Shown here: piece after piece, positions 36,415 through 50,800 of the stretch
Layout of the letters: each line of letters starts with the position of its first letter
Numbering within the stretch: position 1 is the stretch's first letter
From: Syncephalis plumigaleata
Taxonomy: Eukaryota; Zoopagomycota; Zoopagomycetes; Zoopagales; Piptocephalidaceae
DNA: 64,000 nt
Assembly (NCBI GenBank): GCA_025201365.1
Contig: JAIXMF010000027.1
Location: 1-64,000, forward strand
Reading direction: 5' to 3'
Notes under the pieces: model-generated
Seen by the model: the letters and a program-made list of their open reading frames with translations, nothing else
The model's database searches: none
What the model was told of the DNA's origin: nothing
Translations under genes and position numbers: made by a program

Positions 36415-39179
36415 TTATTTACTACTATTGATAGGCAATACTACATTAGCGTAGAACAGCCACTGAAACCAGAATAGACAATAGCTGCAGTCAGTGTGTG
36501 CATACATATAGATGATGAGGTACGAATAGTAATGGCTCTATAGCATGCGTGCATTTCCATTTCACCTGTGCAACAATAGAACATGTCACATGCACATCTG
36601 CTGATGAAGAAGCAAATCAAATCAAAGCAGTACACACATAGACGTACATTCATACTCGCTTGTTGTACCTGACATGGGACCATAGGCCATTTAGTGTAAT
36701 CATAGTAGTATGTATATGTATTAGCGGATAAAACTCCTATACCCATAGTGATGCATTTTATTCTACTCTTCTACTCCTCTTCTTGTTCTTCTTCTTGTCC
36801 TATACTTCGACGTATTAATTCGTCTAACTTGACTATAACGCTATTCGTATATCATTGATTGTGATTATTATTATTACTATAGTAATTGTTTTATTGTTAT
36901 TATTTGATATATTCGTCATATTTCATGTGATCGATCACGCGCGTATAAACATTGCAATATCTCAATCCATTGAACTGTTGCCGCATCGTGAACTATCGAA
37001 CACCCTCTGACGGAATTGTAGTAAACAAACAAACAACTACGCACACACACACACACACATATCATCTCTGGTAAGTTGACTAGTATACTTTTGTATGATG
37101 ATGGTTCTATGAACTATTGAGTAAGCAGTATCTAGTTATGTAGAACAGCTACTGTTGTTGTTGTTGTTACTTTCTATGAATGAACTATCATCATAGATTA
37201 TGGATACTGCCCCTTTTCCTTCTTTGTTATTATTACAACTGCCGTTGCCGTTGTTACAGTTACTACTACATTTACCATTTGTGCTGCATGTTAGCGTATG
37301 ATCCCATCAAGCGTCACGAGTTCTTTATTTTTTTCTTGATACAGATTGGCACATTTACATATTATGGTAAAGTTGGAGAGTGAGTTCTAACAAACGCTAT
37401 ACGTTTGCTCGTTTACTCTTTCTTCACTTCTACTTTGTCCTTTATGGTAATGAAAGAGAGTGTGTGTGGCTTGCTCGTCCTTTTCACCTCTTCAAGTGTT
37501 TTACGTCTTTTTCCACTCCGCACACGTTGAACAAGTGTACTCCGCCTACGCTACTATTTCTTTTCATGCTACGCCGCTTCTTTGTACGATTTGTCTCTTA
37601 ACCTTGTTGTCAATCACTCGTTTCTACAACTGTTTTCGCCTGTTTTTTTTACGTGTTTGTCCTGTCCCGACCTCCTTTCTATTTACACTTGTTTTACTCG
37701 TATACTTGTCAAAACAAAACAAAACAAAAAAGAATACGACGCTTGGTGTGTATCTCTTTAACGCCACTCACTCAATACGACGACTTGTTTCATTTTGACT
37801 GTGTCTATATTTATATGCACCCTTGTCGAATCAAGTGAGCATTTGGCTTCTACTTCTACTTCTACTTCTTGATTTTTGCGTGTATCTTGTCTTCTACTCT
37901 CGTATTCTCTTTCACCTATTTGGTCGTTATTGTTACCAATACTTACAGATCCAATACGTGAATAAGGCATTATTTCTCTCTCTCCCTGTGTGTATGCGTA
38001 TGTATGGTGTGTGTATGCACCTACAACTACTTGTTTTACTCCCTCTTTCTTTATCTCTCTCTATTGTCTGTTATATATCTTCACTACTAGATATTATTGT
38101 GTTTGGTCCACGTGCTTCGCCTATCCTTCTCCCTCTTCTTTCACACTTGTCTCTCTCGACAACAACAACGCCGCCTAGCTTGATGGTATTCTTCTATACG
38201 CATACACACTATTGAACGCATTCAACGCTTGCTATAACTCTCTCATACGCTCATACTCTCGTATCTATTCCTTTTCTCTCTCTATACTTTGGCACACAAA
38301 CACAGGCACACGCGCACACGCACAACACGTTCCACTTTTCCTCTCCTTCTCTCTCTCTTTCTTTCTTTCTTTCTCTCTTTCTCAGCAACGACTTGGATCG
38401 TAAGACCTAAAACCATAGTGTCCTCACTCCCTGTCATTCTATCATATCATCATTCTTCTAGCATTATCCTCCATTCTTAACTAGTCATAGGCTATAAGCG
38501 TGTGCATGTATATGTACTTTTGACAGTATTTACTCTAGCTACATTTTATGGTCAATTCATTATTTCATTGAGCTGCAGCTATTGCCTATTCCGTCTACCT
38601 TTGTACTCGTGACTACTTGCCTTTATCCTTCTCTCTTCTTATTGTTCTCAAGTACTACTACTACTACTGCCATTATTATTAGTATATTACTCACTAGTAT
38701 TCCCACTCTTGAACATTTAGTAGGCCCGCCATACTCCGTTTCATCTCATTCTACTGCACACACACCCACGCTTGCTCATCCATTCATATTCATACTAGTC
38801 GTTCACTACTTTCTGCCATCAAGTGAGATTGTTTACCAAAAAGTGCTCATCATTTATTGCATACATTGACATTCATATACTACTTTTATTTTATTATTAC
38901 CTATTCCTACTACTACTACTCCCGTTGTTATTGTTATTGTTGTCACTAGCCTTTGACTACTGTTATTATTTATATTATTAATCGCCTTTCATTTTATTTA
39001 TATCTCAGGTGCATCGCCTTGACCCTGTACCACTTGCCAGCTCTTTCTCGTTAGGCTAAAAAGTCGACAAGGAAAATAATTTATCGATTTTCATTTCTCC
39101 TCTTTCGGCCGTTTTTACTACTTGAACAGCTACACAGCAGCGGTAACCGTAGTAGCAGTGTCTAGTCAAGTAGTTAGTT
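36415..39179. other. pyrimidine-rich upstream region of the LRR gene
   Basis: From about 37170 to 39170 the plus strand is strongly C/T-rich with long open but low-complexity frames (Phe, Leu, Ser, Tyr runs). An AC run lies at 37041-37060 and CTTT repeats at about 38345-38385. No gene is recognised in this part. It is best read as a long promoter and 5' leader for the intronless LRR gene at 39180. 36415-37000 may contain the upstream exons of the unrecognised minus-strand gene. Confidence 0.4.
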
Positions 39180-42014
39180 ATGGGCGCTCAACTAAGCAAG
39201 GAGCAGGGACATCTGCATTTCGGCTACTATCTAGAACAGGACACACTCGTGGAAGAAATCAAAGAGAAGGAGGATGCCGGTGGTCATTCGCCCGACTACA
39301 CTCGTCCTAGATCCGCTGTACTAGACAATGAAGACGAATTCTTTACGTCAATTGTGGAAGCATTTGAAGATGCTCGTCCTACTACTACAGCAACAGCAGC
39401 AACTTCTTCATCCGCGAATCAACGCAATGTCGACCTGTCAACTACTTCTGATACAATTGACGCCTTAACTGAAGCTGCCAACAATCTACATGTCACTTGG
39501 AATGCTAGTCCACTTGCCGAACTAATAGCTGATGAAGCGAGCGACGACGAAGACGACGAGGATCTTGCCAATATAAATGGAAATGCAACTGGATTTGCCT
39601 CCATTTATGGATCGCTTAACGATGTCGATCATATGCATGATCACCTAGCCGTGGATACACAATCATTCATTGCCATGTCCACCACCGATCACCTAATCGA
39701 TGATAAACAAACAGCAAACGGTCAACTAATCGTGTCGACTACCACCGATATTGCAAATAGCTCGATCTATGATACGACAAAGACAGGATCGAATACCGCT
39801 GCAGCATCTGATCCAAAGCCCAACTCGTCATCGGCTCGACCTTCAATGTCGAAAACACAAACTCAATTGCAACCACTTACATTTGCTCAGTTGCCATCGT
39901 CGGGTGCACTAGTTGGTCTTTGCGGTGCTCGTCTACGTAAACTATCGCCGAACATTGGTTTGATGCAAGGTCTAGTATGTCTGCAACTATGCTGTAATCA
40001 ACTTCGATCTCTACCAGCTGAAATTGGTCATCTAACCGGCTTACGTACATTGGATCTATCGGGTAATCAGCTACGTCGTCTACCCGAGACCATCGGTCAT
40101 CTCACTCAATTGACGGTGTTGCGCGTGTCACGTAATCGACTTCAAGCATTGCCACGCTCCATTGGACGACTTGAGAACCTCGAACGTTTAGCAATCGATA
40201 GGAATCGACTACGGGAGTTACCCTCGGAGATTGGTCATCTAAAACGACTGGGCTGGATGGATGTACGCTGGAACACGGAACTAGCCGCCCTACCCGCCGA
40301 GCTGATTAGACTAGCCTTCCTACGTCGTCTACGCACCACTGGGTGTCCATTGCAACGTCGTCGTATCTCGCATCGGGAACGAGCAGCCGATGATGGCACG
40401 CTATTCGCATTCGAACCTATCATTCTAGTGGGCGGTAGCAGTGCTCCTCCTCTAGCATCCGATATCAATCAACAACAATCCACGTCGACCACTCGTCCAG
40501 CTGCATCTAGTCCAGCGGTAGTAGGCACTGAAGGTGCTACGGAGGGTATTTCCGATGTACCACAACCGCGACTACCAGCTGATCCCGTGGGTCCTCCTAG
40601 TCTACGTGAACTGGCTGCACGCGCTATTGTTCGACATCAAATCCCCTTGCCTATCAATCTACCAACACCGCTCAAGCGCTATTTGTCCTCGGCCACCCAG
40701 TGCACCGAATGTAACGGTCCCTTCTTTGAACACGTTCATCGTCGTCGTCGCCTATTTATGAAGCAATACCGCGAGATCTGGCTTGAATACCAGCTATGTT
40801 CACCGCATTGGGCCACAGATCGCGAGAGAATCGCTTGTCTATTTGGTGAACTACCCTCGACTGCCGTATCTTCCTATCTGATTAATGCCACCAATCAACA
40901 GCAGCAACAGCAGCAACAACAAACAGTCGATAAGCGTCGTCACTCATTTACACCAAATACATTACGACAAACCACGGCTATGCACACTAATGACAATGTA
41001 TATCTCGTTAACAATACATTCTCTGAATCAGCATCATCATCATCAACGATAACACCATCACAACAACGACGCCATAGCACGTTGCGTAGTCTGGCTACTC
41101 GTACACTAGGACGCTCATCAACACTACGGCGTATGAGTTTCCTAGCCTCGGATGATGTGCAAACAACAACGACGATCAAGCCACCGGTTCAAGAGACAAT
41201 ACCTTTGATATCATTATTCACACCACCACCTGCACCATCTGTATCTATAAAACAACTAGATACCACCGTAAAAGCATCGAGTAAAATGAATCGCGCCTCT
41301 TTATCGATAAGACGTAAACGTACCTCCTCTCGTCCAACGGCCATGTCGATTATTGGTAACAATAGTAACAGCACTAGTAATAACAACAATAACAATAGCA
41401 ATACTACCAACAACAGTGTAAACACTAGCAGCAATCCGTCCAACTCGTCTAATAGTGGCAATATTACCGTGAACAGTAGTACTATCATATCCACCGCTAC
41501 AATTACCACAATCGACATCAATGACAGTAGTATTAATACACTATCAGGATTAGTGACTAGTAGTGGCACATCACGTACACTGCCTAATATCACGACGACA
41601 CACACGACATCCACCAATTATGATGACGATGATCCAGGTTTCTCGCCACCCAACTCTCCTGGTGCAGAATCAATTCTATCCGCTCATGATATCGACGATG
41701 TAGACCCCAATGCTACTATGAATGTCACCCTACCATCTGATATGAGTGATCGTATAACCGCTACATCCACCGCTAACACACTACTCGTATCTTCACCCTC
41801 GACTACATCGATTCTATCGGGTTATGGCCACTTTACACTCTCGTCACCGTCATCATCCTCACCCATGGATGGTGCCAGTCCATTATCGGATGGTACAACG
41901 ACTATTGGACGTAAAACAACACTTGTTGGCAGTATACGTCGACGTCTTGGTGCACGATCTCGTCCTAGTGCACGATCATTACGTCGAGCATTTGTTAGCG
42001 GACAGACCAATTAA
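39180..42014 (+). CDS. N-myristoylated leucine-rich-repeat protein with Cys/His C-domain
   Basis: One intact 944-codon exon. MGAQLSK is an N-myristoylation signal. Residues about 1-230 are acidic and Ser/Thr-rich. Residues about 240-400 form about six to seven LRRs of the type LRSLPAEIGHLTGLRTLDLS, with N-x-L ladders. At about 507-560 lies a compact segment, CTECNGPFFE to LCSPHWATDRE, whose C-x2-C and C-x2-H could bind zinc. The remainder is disordered with Gln, Asn, Ser and Thr runs and basic patches (RRRLGARSR near the end). The same LRR plus C-x2-C...C-x2-H layout is known in uncharacterised fungal LRR proteins. It probably acts at a membrane as a scaffold. No enzymatic domain is seen. Confidence 0.88.
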   Translation: MGAQLSKEQGHLHFGYYLEQDTLVEEIKEKEDAGGHSPDYTRPRSAVLDNEDEFFTSIVEAFEDARPTTTATAATSSSANQRNVDLSTTSDTIDALTEAANNLHVTWNASPLAELIADEASDDEDDEDLANINGNATGFASIYGSLNDVDHMHDHLAVDTQSFIAMSTTDHLIDDKQTANGQLIVSTTTDIANSSIYDTTKTGSNTAAASDPKPNSSSARPSMSKTQTQLQPLTFAQLPSSGALVGLCGARLRKLSPNIGLMQGLVCLQLCCNQLRSLPAEIGHLTGLRTLDLSGNQLRRLPETIGHLTQLTVLRVSRNRLQALPRSIGRLENLERLAIDRNRLRELPSEIGHLKRLGWMDVRWNTELAALPAELIRLAFLRRLRTTGCPLQRRRISHRERAADDGTLFAFEPIILVGGSSAPPLASDINQQQSTSTTRPAASSPAVVGTEGATEGISDVPQPRLPADPVGPPSLRELAARAIVRHQIPLPINLPTPLKRYLSSATQCTECNGPFFEHVHRRRRLFMKQYREIWLEYQLCSPHWATDRERIACLFGELPSTAVSSYLINATNQQQQQQQQQTVDKRRHSFTPNTLRQTTAMHTNDNVYLVNNTFSESASSSSTITPSQQRRHSTLRSLATRTLGRSSTLRRMSFLASDDVQTTTTIKPPVQETIPLISLFTPPPAPSVSIKQLDTTVKASSKMNRASLSIRRKRTSSRPTAMSIIGNNSNSTSNNNNNNSNTTNNSVNTSSNPSNSSNSGNITVNSSTIISTATITTIDINDSSINTLSGLVTSSGTSRTLPNITTTHTTSTNYDDDDPGFSPPNSPGAESILSAHDIDDVDPNATMNVTLPSDMSDRITATSTANTLLVSSPSTTSILSGYGHFTLSSPSSSSPMDGASPLSDGTTTIGRKTTLVGSIRRRLGARSRPSARSLRRAFVSGQTN

Positions 42015-42605
42015 TCGTTACATTAGTATTATTATATTGCAATCATTTTGTAAAGAGAAGCTTCTGTTGTTTCTAGTAATTTTAGCACTACCACTATCAC
42101 TATTATATATTCATCTATCCTCTAATTATTCAGCTACTTATCACATCATCATTCTAGCCTATTTTATAAAAAGAAAGCACCTACTCACACATCCAATGAT
42201 GATTATTGATGTCGCCTATCTATTGATCTATTTTTTGTTATCTTCTTTGTCTTCCTCTTATCTTTTGTCTCTGTTACTTGTTCGTTCTCTATTTCTTTGT
42301 TGGCTATCATGGCATTATCATTACATATTTACTCCTTCATTCATTCAAATCTAGTATAAATGGGAAGAATGTTATAAACAATATTGTATTTATGCTTGAT
42401 GTCATCTGTTATAGAAAGTGCGTATAATTAAATCGTGTGAATAGTCAATGAAAGACATCAACGAATGAATTAGCGTCATCTTCTTGTTCATCGATCATAG
42501 GATAATCGTTTATCTTTTTCCGCCTTTTCATACTCGTTGTATTTGTTGTTGTTGCTGCTACTGCTGCTACGTGTTTCCCGTCTAGTTATCGGCTAATTAT
42601 TCGTC
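42015..42605. other. intergenic, upstream of HEM2
   Basis: AT- and pyrimidine-rich. A plus-strand frame to 42354 is an out-of-frame continuation over the LRR gene 3' end and is not supported. TTG/CTG repeats (42540-42570) precede the HEM2 start. Confidence 0.45.
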
Positions 42606-44108
<1,503 letters not shown>

Positions 44109-44468
44109 TCAATGAAAAAGAGTGTATGCAGACGGGTAAGATGATTAGCTGTCATCTCCATGCATGTCTACATTTAATTACTACCATCATGAATTGAATT
44201 GAATTGAATTATATACGCTCGCTCTTGTTTGTAATAAACAATTCATTTGTTTGATCCTACTTAGTATGCATCTAGCTATCATTCATAATAAAAATGACAA
44301 TGATTAATTACGGATAGAATAGAATTAGGCATTCCTTCTAAACAATTCAAAAAAGGAAAGTACGAGGCGTGTGCAATTCACTTCAAACAAGCCTACGTCA
44401 TCTCTTTCTCATTTTGCTCTAGCAACTGTTCTATCGCATATCGTTGATTCTACCTCGCAAGTTACAAT
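44109..44468. other. short intergenic spacer
   Basis: AT-rich, with a GAATT repeat (TGAATTGAATTGAATT, about 44190) and AATAAA signals near 44233 and 44288. No gene. Confidence 0.5.
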
Positions 44469-44840
44469 ATGGTGCAGCAACTTAGTCAAGAAGAGCGTAA
44501 TACTCACTTACCAGCACTAAAGGAAGCTGGTTGGGAGCTTACGGAAGGTCGTGATGCCATTAAGCGCACCTTCACCTTTACTGATTTCAACCAAGCATTC
44601 GGCTTCATGACTCGAGTTGCCTTGTATGCCGATAAAGTGGAACACCATCCCGAATGGTTTAACGTAAGTACATGATATAGAAGCAATGTATATGGCAATC
44701 ATCCATTATGGTATTGTTATTAACGGGCATGTTATTAGGTGTATAACCGCGTGGAAATCACCATGTCCACTCATGATTGCGGCGGTTTATCGATGAAAGA
44801 TGTTCATTTCGCGCAGTTCTGCCAAAAGATAGCTCAGTAA
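44469..44840 (+). CDS. pterin-4a-carbinolamine dehydratase (PCD/DCoH)
   Basis: Two exons, 44469-44663 and 44739-44840, joined in phase. It begins [20 protein letters not shown] and has the family core [20 protein letters not shown], then the catalytic [20 protein letters not shown] and [13 protein letters not shown]. The length (about 98 residues) is that of a single-domain PCD. The enzyme dehydrates the 4a-hydroxy-tetrahydrobiopterin left by aromatic amino acid hydroxylases so that the pterin can be recycled. Its presence suggests a BH4-dependent hydroxylase such as phenylalanine hydroxylase elsewhere, which is known in some early-diverging fungi but not in yeasts. The start is the only ATG in frame near the conserved region. 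The frame is intact. Confidence 0.95.
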
Positions 44841-47800
44841 ATCTAAACAATAAAGATTTACCATTATACGTGTTACATAAATTAATAATAATAATAATAA
44901 TAATAATAACATTACACGCAATAAAGTTTCACTAAGCATTGTTTACTAAACTGAAGACCATAAGGAAAACAAACGCATATGACAATACGAAATTACCATT
45001 GCCGCGTAATAAACACTACGCGGAGCAAAGGAATAAGCGATAAGCAATAGTGGTAATAAGCGGAAAGGTACTGAATTGATAAATATTGAATCTCTTATGA
45101 CGTTGGTTGAGAGAAACAAATGCCTAATACTCTAAGCATCGACTCGGTTGGCTGGTTGTTTGGTTGATGGGTCGTCTGACTGCTATACAATTATAATGAA
45201 CTATAACGACGACGATGATGAGATGTTACTAAACGCGCATATTGCAACAGAAAGCTATACGCCAGTATGCCATAAAGATATCAAATGGATAATAATAGAT
45301 TAGAAAGAGAAAGAGAAGGAAATAAATGAAACCGCTTTGGACATACAGAGAAGATGACGTATAGCATGTGACTGTTAACAACAGCTGCAGCCTTGTAACA
45401 TCGATAGCATCGTAGTAGTAAAGTCATCATAATCAGTAAGAGTCAGACTATCTCTATATAGTTCATTGTTGCATAGGATCGAGTAGTTGCTGTTGTGACG
45501 GGAGCTAAAGTAGGTCCTGGTACGAGGGCAAGACAATTCCATACGACAGTGAATTATGTTGTTGTTTAACTTGACCAAACGAGCGATATTGTAATATGAT
45601 GATGATGATGATGATATGATGATGATGAATAACTGAAAACCAATTGTATATAGCTTTAAACACCACAACTACAAATGATACAATTACGAGCAATGATAGA
45701 TGGACAATGAGCAATTAAACACTTGATCGTGGTTCCCAGTACGACGAATGCTCAAGCAGCATTGCGATCATCATGTGCTCAAGTAATTATAGCAATGTGT
45801 AGATATGGATAAGCTGTAAATACTAAAAAACGAAACGAAAATACTAATGAATTAGAAAAAAGGATAAGTTGTGCCAATATACTGATGCAGCAGAAATAGT
45901 CTCGCGCCAGAGATGATATTTCGCGCAAACAGATCATGACGACAACCACTTGATGAATGAATCATCATCATTATAGACTAGGGCTGATGATGATGATGAT
46001 GATGATAGAATAGGTAGCAATGGACCGGCTACCATGTGTTGAATAGAATGAGAATTACGGATGATTATTAATTAGTCGAAAGTGGGGAAGAGGAAGATGG
46101 TAGGTTATTAGTCGAGTAGGAGAAGTAGTAATAGTAGTAATAGTAGTAGTAGTAATAGTAAATTCGTTAAATAACTAGACATGACCATGACCATAATGCG
46201 ACCTAATTGAAGAGAAATGAAATGAAATGAAATGAGATGAGATGGAAGGGAAGGGAAGGGGACTGAGCGAGTGAGAGAGAAGGGAAAGAAGGAAAGAGAA
46301 TAGGAAAAGCGCCAACATGAATAATATTTGAGATGCAAGAAGGAAAAGACTGCTATTGGAGACACTGCTGTGTGTGTGTGTGGGCATACTATAATTCGAA
46401 TTGTTCGGGTTGCCGGCCAAACAATAAGAATTAGAGAATGGATGATGAATGAAATGGATATGTCAAACTTATGCAAGGGAAATAAAGAAAGAAGAGCATT
46501 AGGATTATACTAAGTGCACATTAAGAAAGCTTACTATGCATGAAAGTGAGCCATCTATCGCCAAAATAAAGAATTAACGAAACACGGCCCACTTTGTAGC
46601 TCGAAGATATTAATGACATATTAGAGGATAATAACCAGAGGTATTGCTGGCAATAAGTGTCCATGATACCTTTGGTACAATAGAGTACTAGGAGTAGTAG
46701 TAGTAGAAGTAATAGAAGAAATAATAAAAAAGTAATAAAAAAGAAGAACGAGAGCGAGTGAGAGTGAGAGAGAGGAGAAGAAAGGATCGTAGTATTCAGG
46801 GATAAGGCATACCTGCATATACGATTATTAAACAGAGCGGAATAAACGTGAAGAAGAGTAGTAATAAAATAAAACAATAACTGGTATATACCGAAAGCGA
46901 AGTAAAAACCACCGCGTTATATATATGTTTTTGTTTTGGATGATAGCTATTTGCTGTTATCGATGATAGCAGCCAATAGAACGCCTTGTAATAAGAATAT
47001 TCCTTCTATCCAGTAGCAGTAATGCCAACAGCCTTAACACCGTCCATACACAAGGATATGTTCATACCATGATAGCAAGCTAGGCATTGTAATGAAGTGA
47101 CGATGAGATTCCCGACGATAATGGTCCCTAATGGTACTCACTTCCACGCGTGTGCACGCGCCCGCATTGGACGTGAATATGCAGTAACCACTCGGTCATT
47201 ATGTCTTGCCGCCTGTGGTCACACGCGTGCAGGAAGAGAGGGAAGCGCGCTTGAAGTTATCGCCGAACGATAACACGCTTATTATCGTTGCTATCTCATA
47301 GGCGTTAGACATAGGCAGGCACGCAGGAAGGCAGGTTGGTGGCCACGCTTATTGATTCTGGATAATCATCGCGCCGTCATGAGTATCTTGGCTTGTAGCA
47401 CGAGAGATGCTAAGGAAGGTCGGGCCGATGCATAAAAAAGAGGGTGATGTAATCACTGATAGGATGGAGGGTATGTTACTGTCTGCATTGGCAAGATCAT
47501 CATCATCATCATTACCATCCTATCCTATCACACGAACGGTACTATGAGCAAACACGTGAGTGCATGATGTAGATGATGATGATGATGATGATGACGAGAA
47601 AAGCGAGAAAGAGAGAGAGAGAGAAACAAAGAGGTTCAAGTGACACTCGCAATACAGAAGAGAACAACCGTCATTCACATGAATAGAAAGAAAGATGGAT
47701 AGATAGATAGATGGATAGAGATGGATGTGGACGAGTGGACCTCTCAAGGAATAATTTCTAGTGGTACATAGAGTATCTGTGCGTGTGTGGGTGTGTGTGT

Positions 47801-50800
47801 GCGTAGGTGTGGTATGCACAATACTCACGTCACAGTCACACAAAAATAATCACTAATTAGCAGTGACGCAACTGGATTAACATTGAACATTATCAAATGA
47901 TCCAAGTGGACTGACATCACACAGCTCCATTTGCTCGGCCTTGTACCACCATCATTGTTCCTACACCATTATCATCACTGCCATCATTGCTGCTCTATTG
48001 ACCATGCTCCTTTGCCCATTATCCGACTATGACATCATAGAGATAGCGAGATAGTGGGTGAAAGAGAGAGAGAGACAGAGAGAGGTGCAGCAGGGTGCAT
48101 CCATAATGGTTATATTACAATCACTTGCTGGTCCCCCGGTCAGTCAATTAATGTCAATAGGCCCTTCGAGTAGACATTAGGAATGATCCAGGGTTGGCGG
48201 TTGGCCAATTAACGCGTTGCATCCTTTGTTGGCTGTCTCATTGGACCTTGTGTTGGCACCTGACTAGAATGGAGAAACACATAGGCGTGCAGCAATGCTT
48301 GGAACGGTACGTGCAATGAAGAAACAATAGGACAGTCATGTCGTAGCAGTAGTACTAGTAATAGTAGTAGTCATTATAATAAAACAGCATACGATTAACT
48401 ACTAGTAGTAGATAGATGTGGTGGCATCGATATGGATTTGGGCTGCAATTTGGATGCGCACACACATACATCATGCTCTACCAGCATTGCTTTAGGGTTT
48501 AGTTGATGCCAGGCTACTTGTACACGGTGTTTAAAAGTTAATCCGTATAGCAAGCAGCAACACACGATCATCAACCCGACAGAGCACCTGATCGTTGACG
48601 TCAACCCAACTTCTTAAAGCTTGTTGTGCTTCTTCTTCTTGACTTTATTCTTCCTTGTCGTACATGATTGCTGATTTCATCCTATACATACACATACATG
48701 TATATTATGGGGTGGTATTAAAGTGTTATGCTTGCTATATATTACGGTTATCGTGATGATAGCATTACGGAATGATGTTGTTATGCCGCGGTTGCAGATG
48801 CATTAGAGAATGAAACGATAAGAAAAACTGCTGTTATTATTATTGTTGCTGTGATTATGGTTGTTATATTATTATTGTTGTTACTGCTACTGCATAGACA
48901 TCATCGACTAGAATCGCTACCCACTCCAAAGTGAATGGGATGATAAATATAGAGCGGTTCTAGACGATAGTAGCATTAAATAAACGGCGTGGATATGTGT
49001 CATGACAAGAAAGTGGGAAATTATTACTATAAAATAATAACGCGCGACGATAAAGAAGAAAAGTGGTGGAGTGAGCGAGCGAGCGAGTGAGTGAGTGAAA
49101 AAGTGACAGCGTGAGTGAGTGAGTGAGGAAGAGAAAAGAAGAGAAGGGAAACTTGAATCATTGGGGAGTGTGTATTACAATTGGCGCTGCTTTTACGTTG
49201 GCATCGGGCGACTTTTTCGTTTGCGAAATAAACGCTCTCTTGATCAGCTTGACCGTCTGTATCAGCGCGACCAAAATAGAAATTACCCGTAATTCGGCTC
49301 GACTATCGAGTTGGAGGTTGCCATCACATTTGCAACCTTTTTAGATGACACGAGCAAATACGTAATTAAAACACACGAGCGTGATAAAGACACTATGAGA
49401 GATTATTAACACCAAGACTGTGTTTTGAATACACAGTGTCACTCTCATACTAATTAGTACTACTTAAGCATAAGAACAAATAATCACGATGTAGATCATC
49501 AATGGGTTATCGTGCCTAGTCGAATATTCTGCTTAGTGCGTTGTCCGCTCGATAGCATTGAGTTTAGCCGTTACAACCACACATGGCTTTTGGTGCATGG
49601 CTTTGCCTTTCCAATAGTAAGCGTGGCTAATATGTTAATTGGCCATATGTTGCCATGATTGGATAGAGTGAGTTTGGCTCGTCACATTTGTATTACTCGA
49701 CGCTTATCAACTAAAAACGGATGGCGACCACATTAATATGGAAAATCGTTTCTCGAGAGCATGTTGACCGATATGTTTAGGCGTGTTTTTGTCGCAGATG
49801 ACCAACAAGATACTGGATCAACACGTGAGCCATTAAAAAGAAAAAAACGCCATCGATTAATAGTGAAACGTCGACATTGCCCCGTTTCTACTTTTATCTC
49901 ATGGCTGAGCATTTTTATTCTTTGGTATTTCCGTTAGATGGAATACTGGTGTGTGTGTGTGTGTGTGTGTGTATATTGACACTAATGATGGTTATGGTGG
50001 TCATGATGATGATGATCATGATGACGACGAAGCTAATATCGACCTCCTTGATCAACCGGTATGGGACATGCATGTAGTAGTTGACATACAATGCTAGAGG
50101 TGAGCATTGCTTGCTATTACGCGCAAGAAACATGTTTATTGTTTACGCTCGCCTCCTACTAGTCATGAATAGCACAGTCACAGATACATCTGTACTTAGG
50201 ATTGGTTCATTCGACGACATTGGGAACCGCCTTTATTCGACGAATAGATTATGCATGCACTACTCGTTCGTGTAGACCGACGTGCTAGCTGTAGTAATAA
50301 TGGCATCACGTTCATTATTTCTACAAGTAAGGCGTGATGTGTATGTATACGTGTATGTGTATGTACGTATGTACGTGTATACATCATGTATATGTATGTA
50401 TGTGCGTGTGTGTTTGTATATGTACGTGTGTACGTGTGTTCGTGTATACTTTTATGTTGAGATGTGACAAGTACAACAATCAATGGAAACGTACATAGCC
50501 GTTTATGGATGGAGCGACGATTCAACATGCACACTCTCTCCTCAAACTTTTCCTTCCTCATCACGCATGGTAAAAATTTTGTGTTCGATCACCCATTACA
50601 TCTTTACTACATTCCACCTATGCTCGCATCACCACCACCATAATCATCATCATTGCCATTGCCATTGTGCTACTAATCGCACGCCATTCACCTCTTTCTT
50701 GCTTGCTTGCTTTCTCTCTCCTTCCCTTGCCAAACCGGCTTTCATCATCCATGTGGCTAATCACAAATGAGCAAGATTAATTACAACTATCCATGAATGG

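Noticed and set aside
36750-39170. Several overlapping plus-strand frames with Phe/Leu/Ser runs
   Set aside because: They are products of the pyrimidine-rich composition, overlap each other in different frames and carry no domain.
41189-41617. 142-codon minus-strand frame
   Set aside because: Antisense shadow of the Asn/Ser/Thr-rich part of the LRR protein.
45320-45390. U6 snRNA-like ATACAGAGAAGAT...TAGCATG
   Set aside because: Only the ACAGAGA neighbourhood matches, a 6-base insertion separates the blocks, and neither the 5' hairpin nor the downstream U6 sequence is present.
45375-45714. Rab-like protein end (GCSCC) on the minus strand
   Set aside because: No GTPase motifs (P-loop, NKxD) are found upstream, so the Cys-rich end alone is not evidence.
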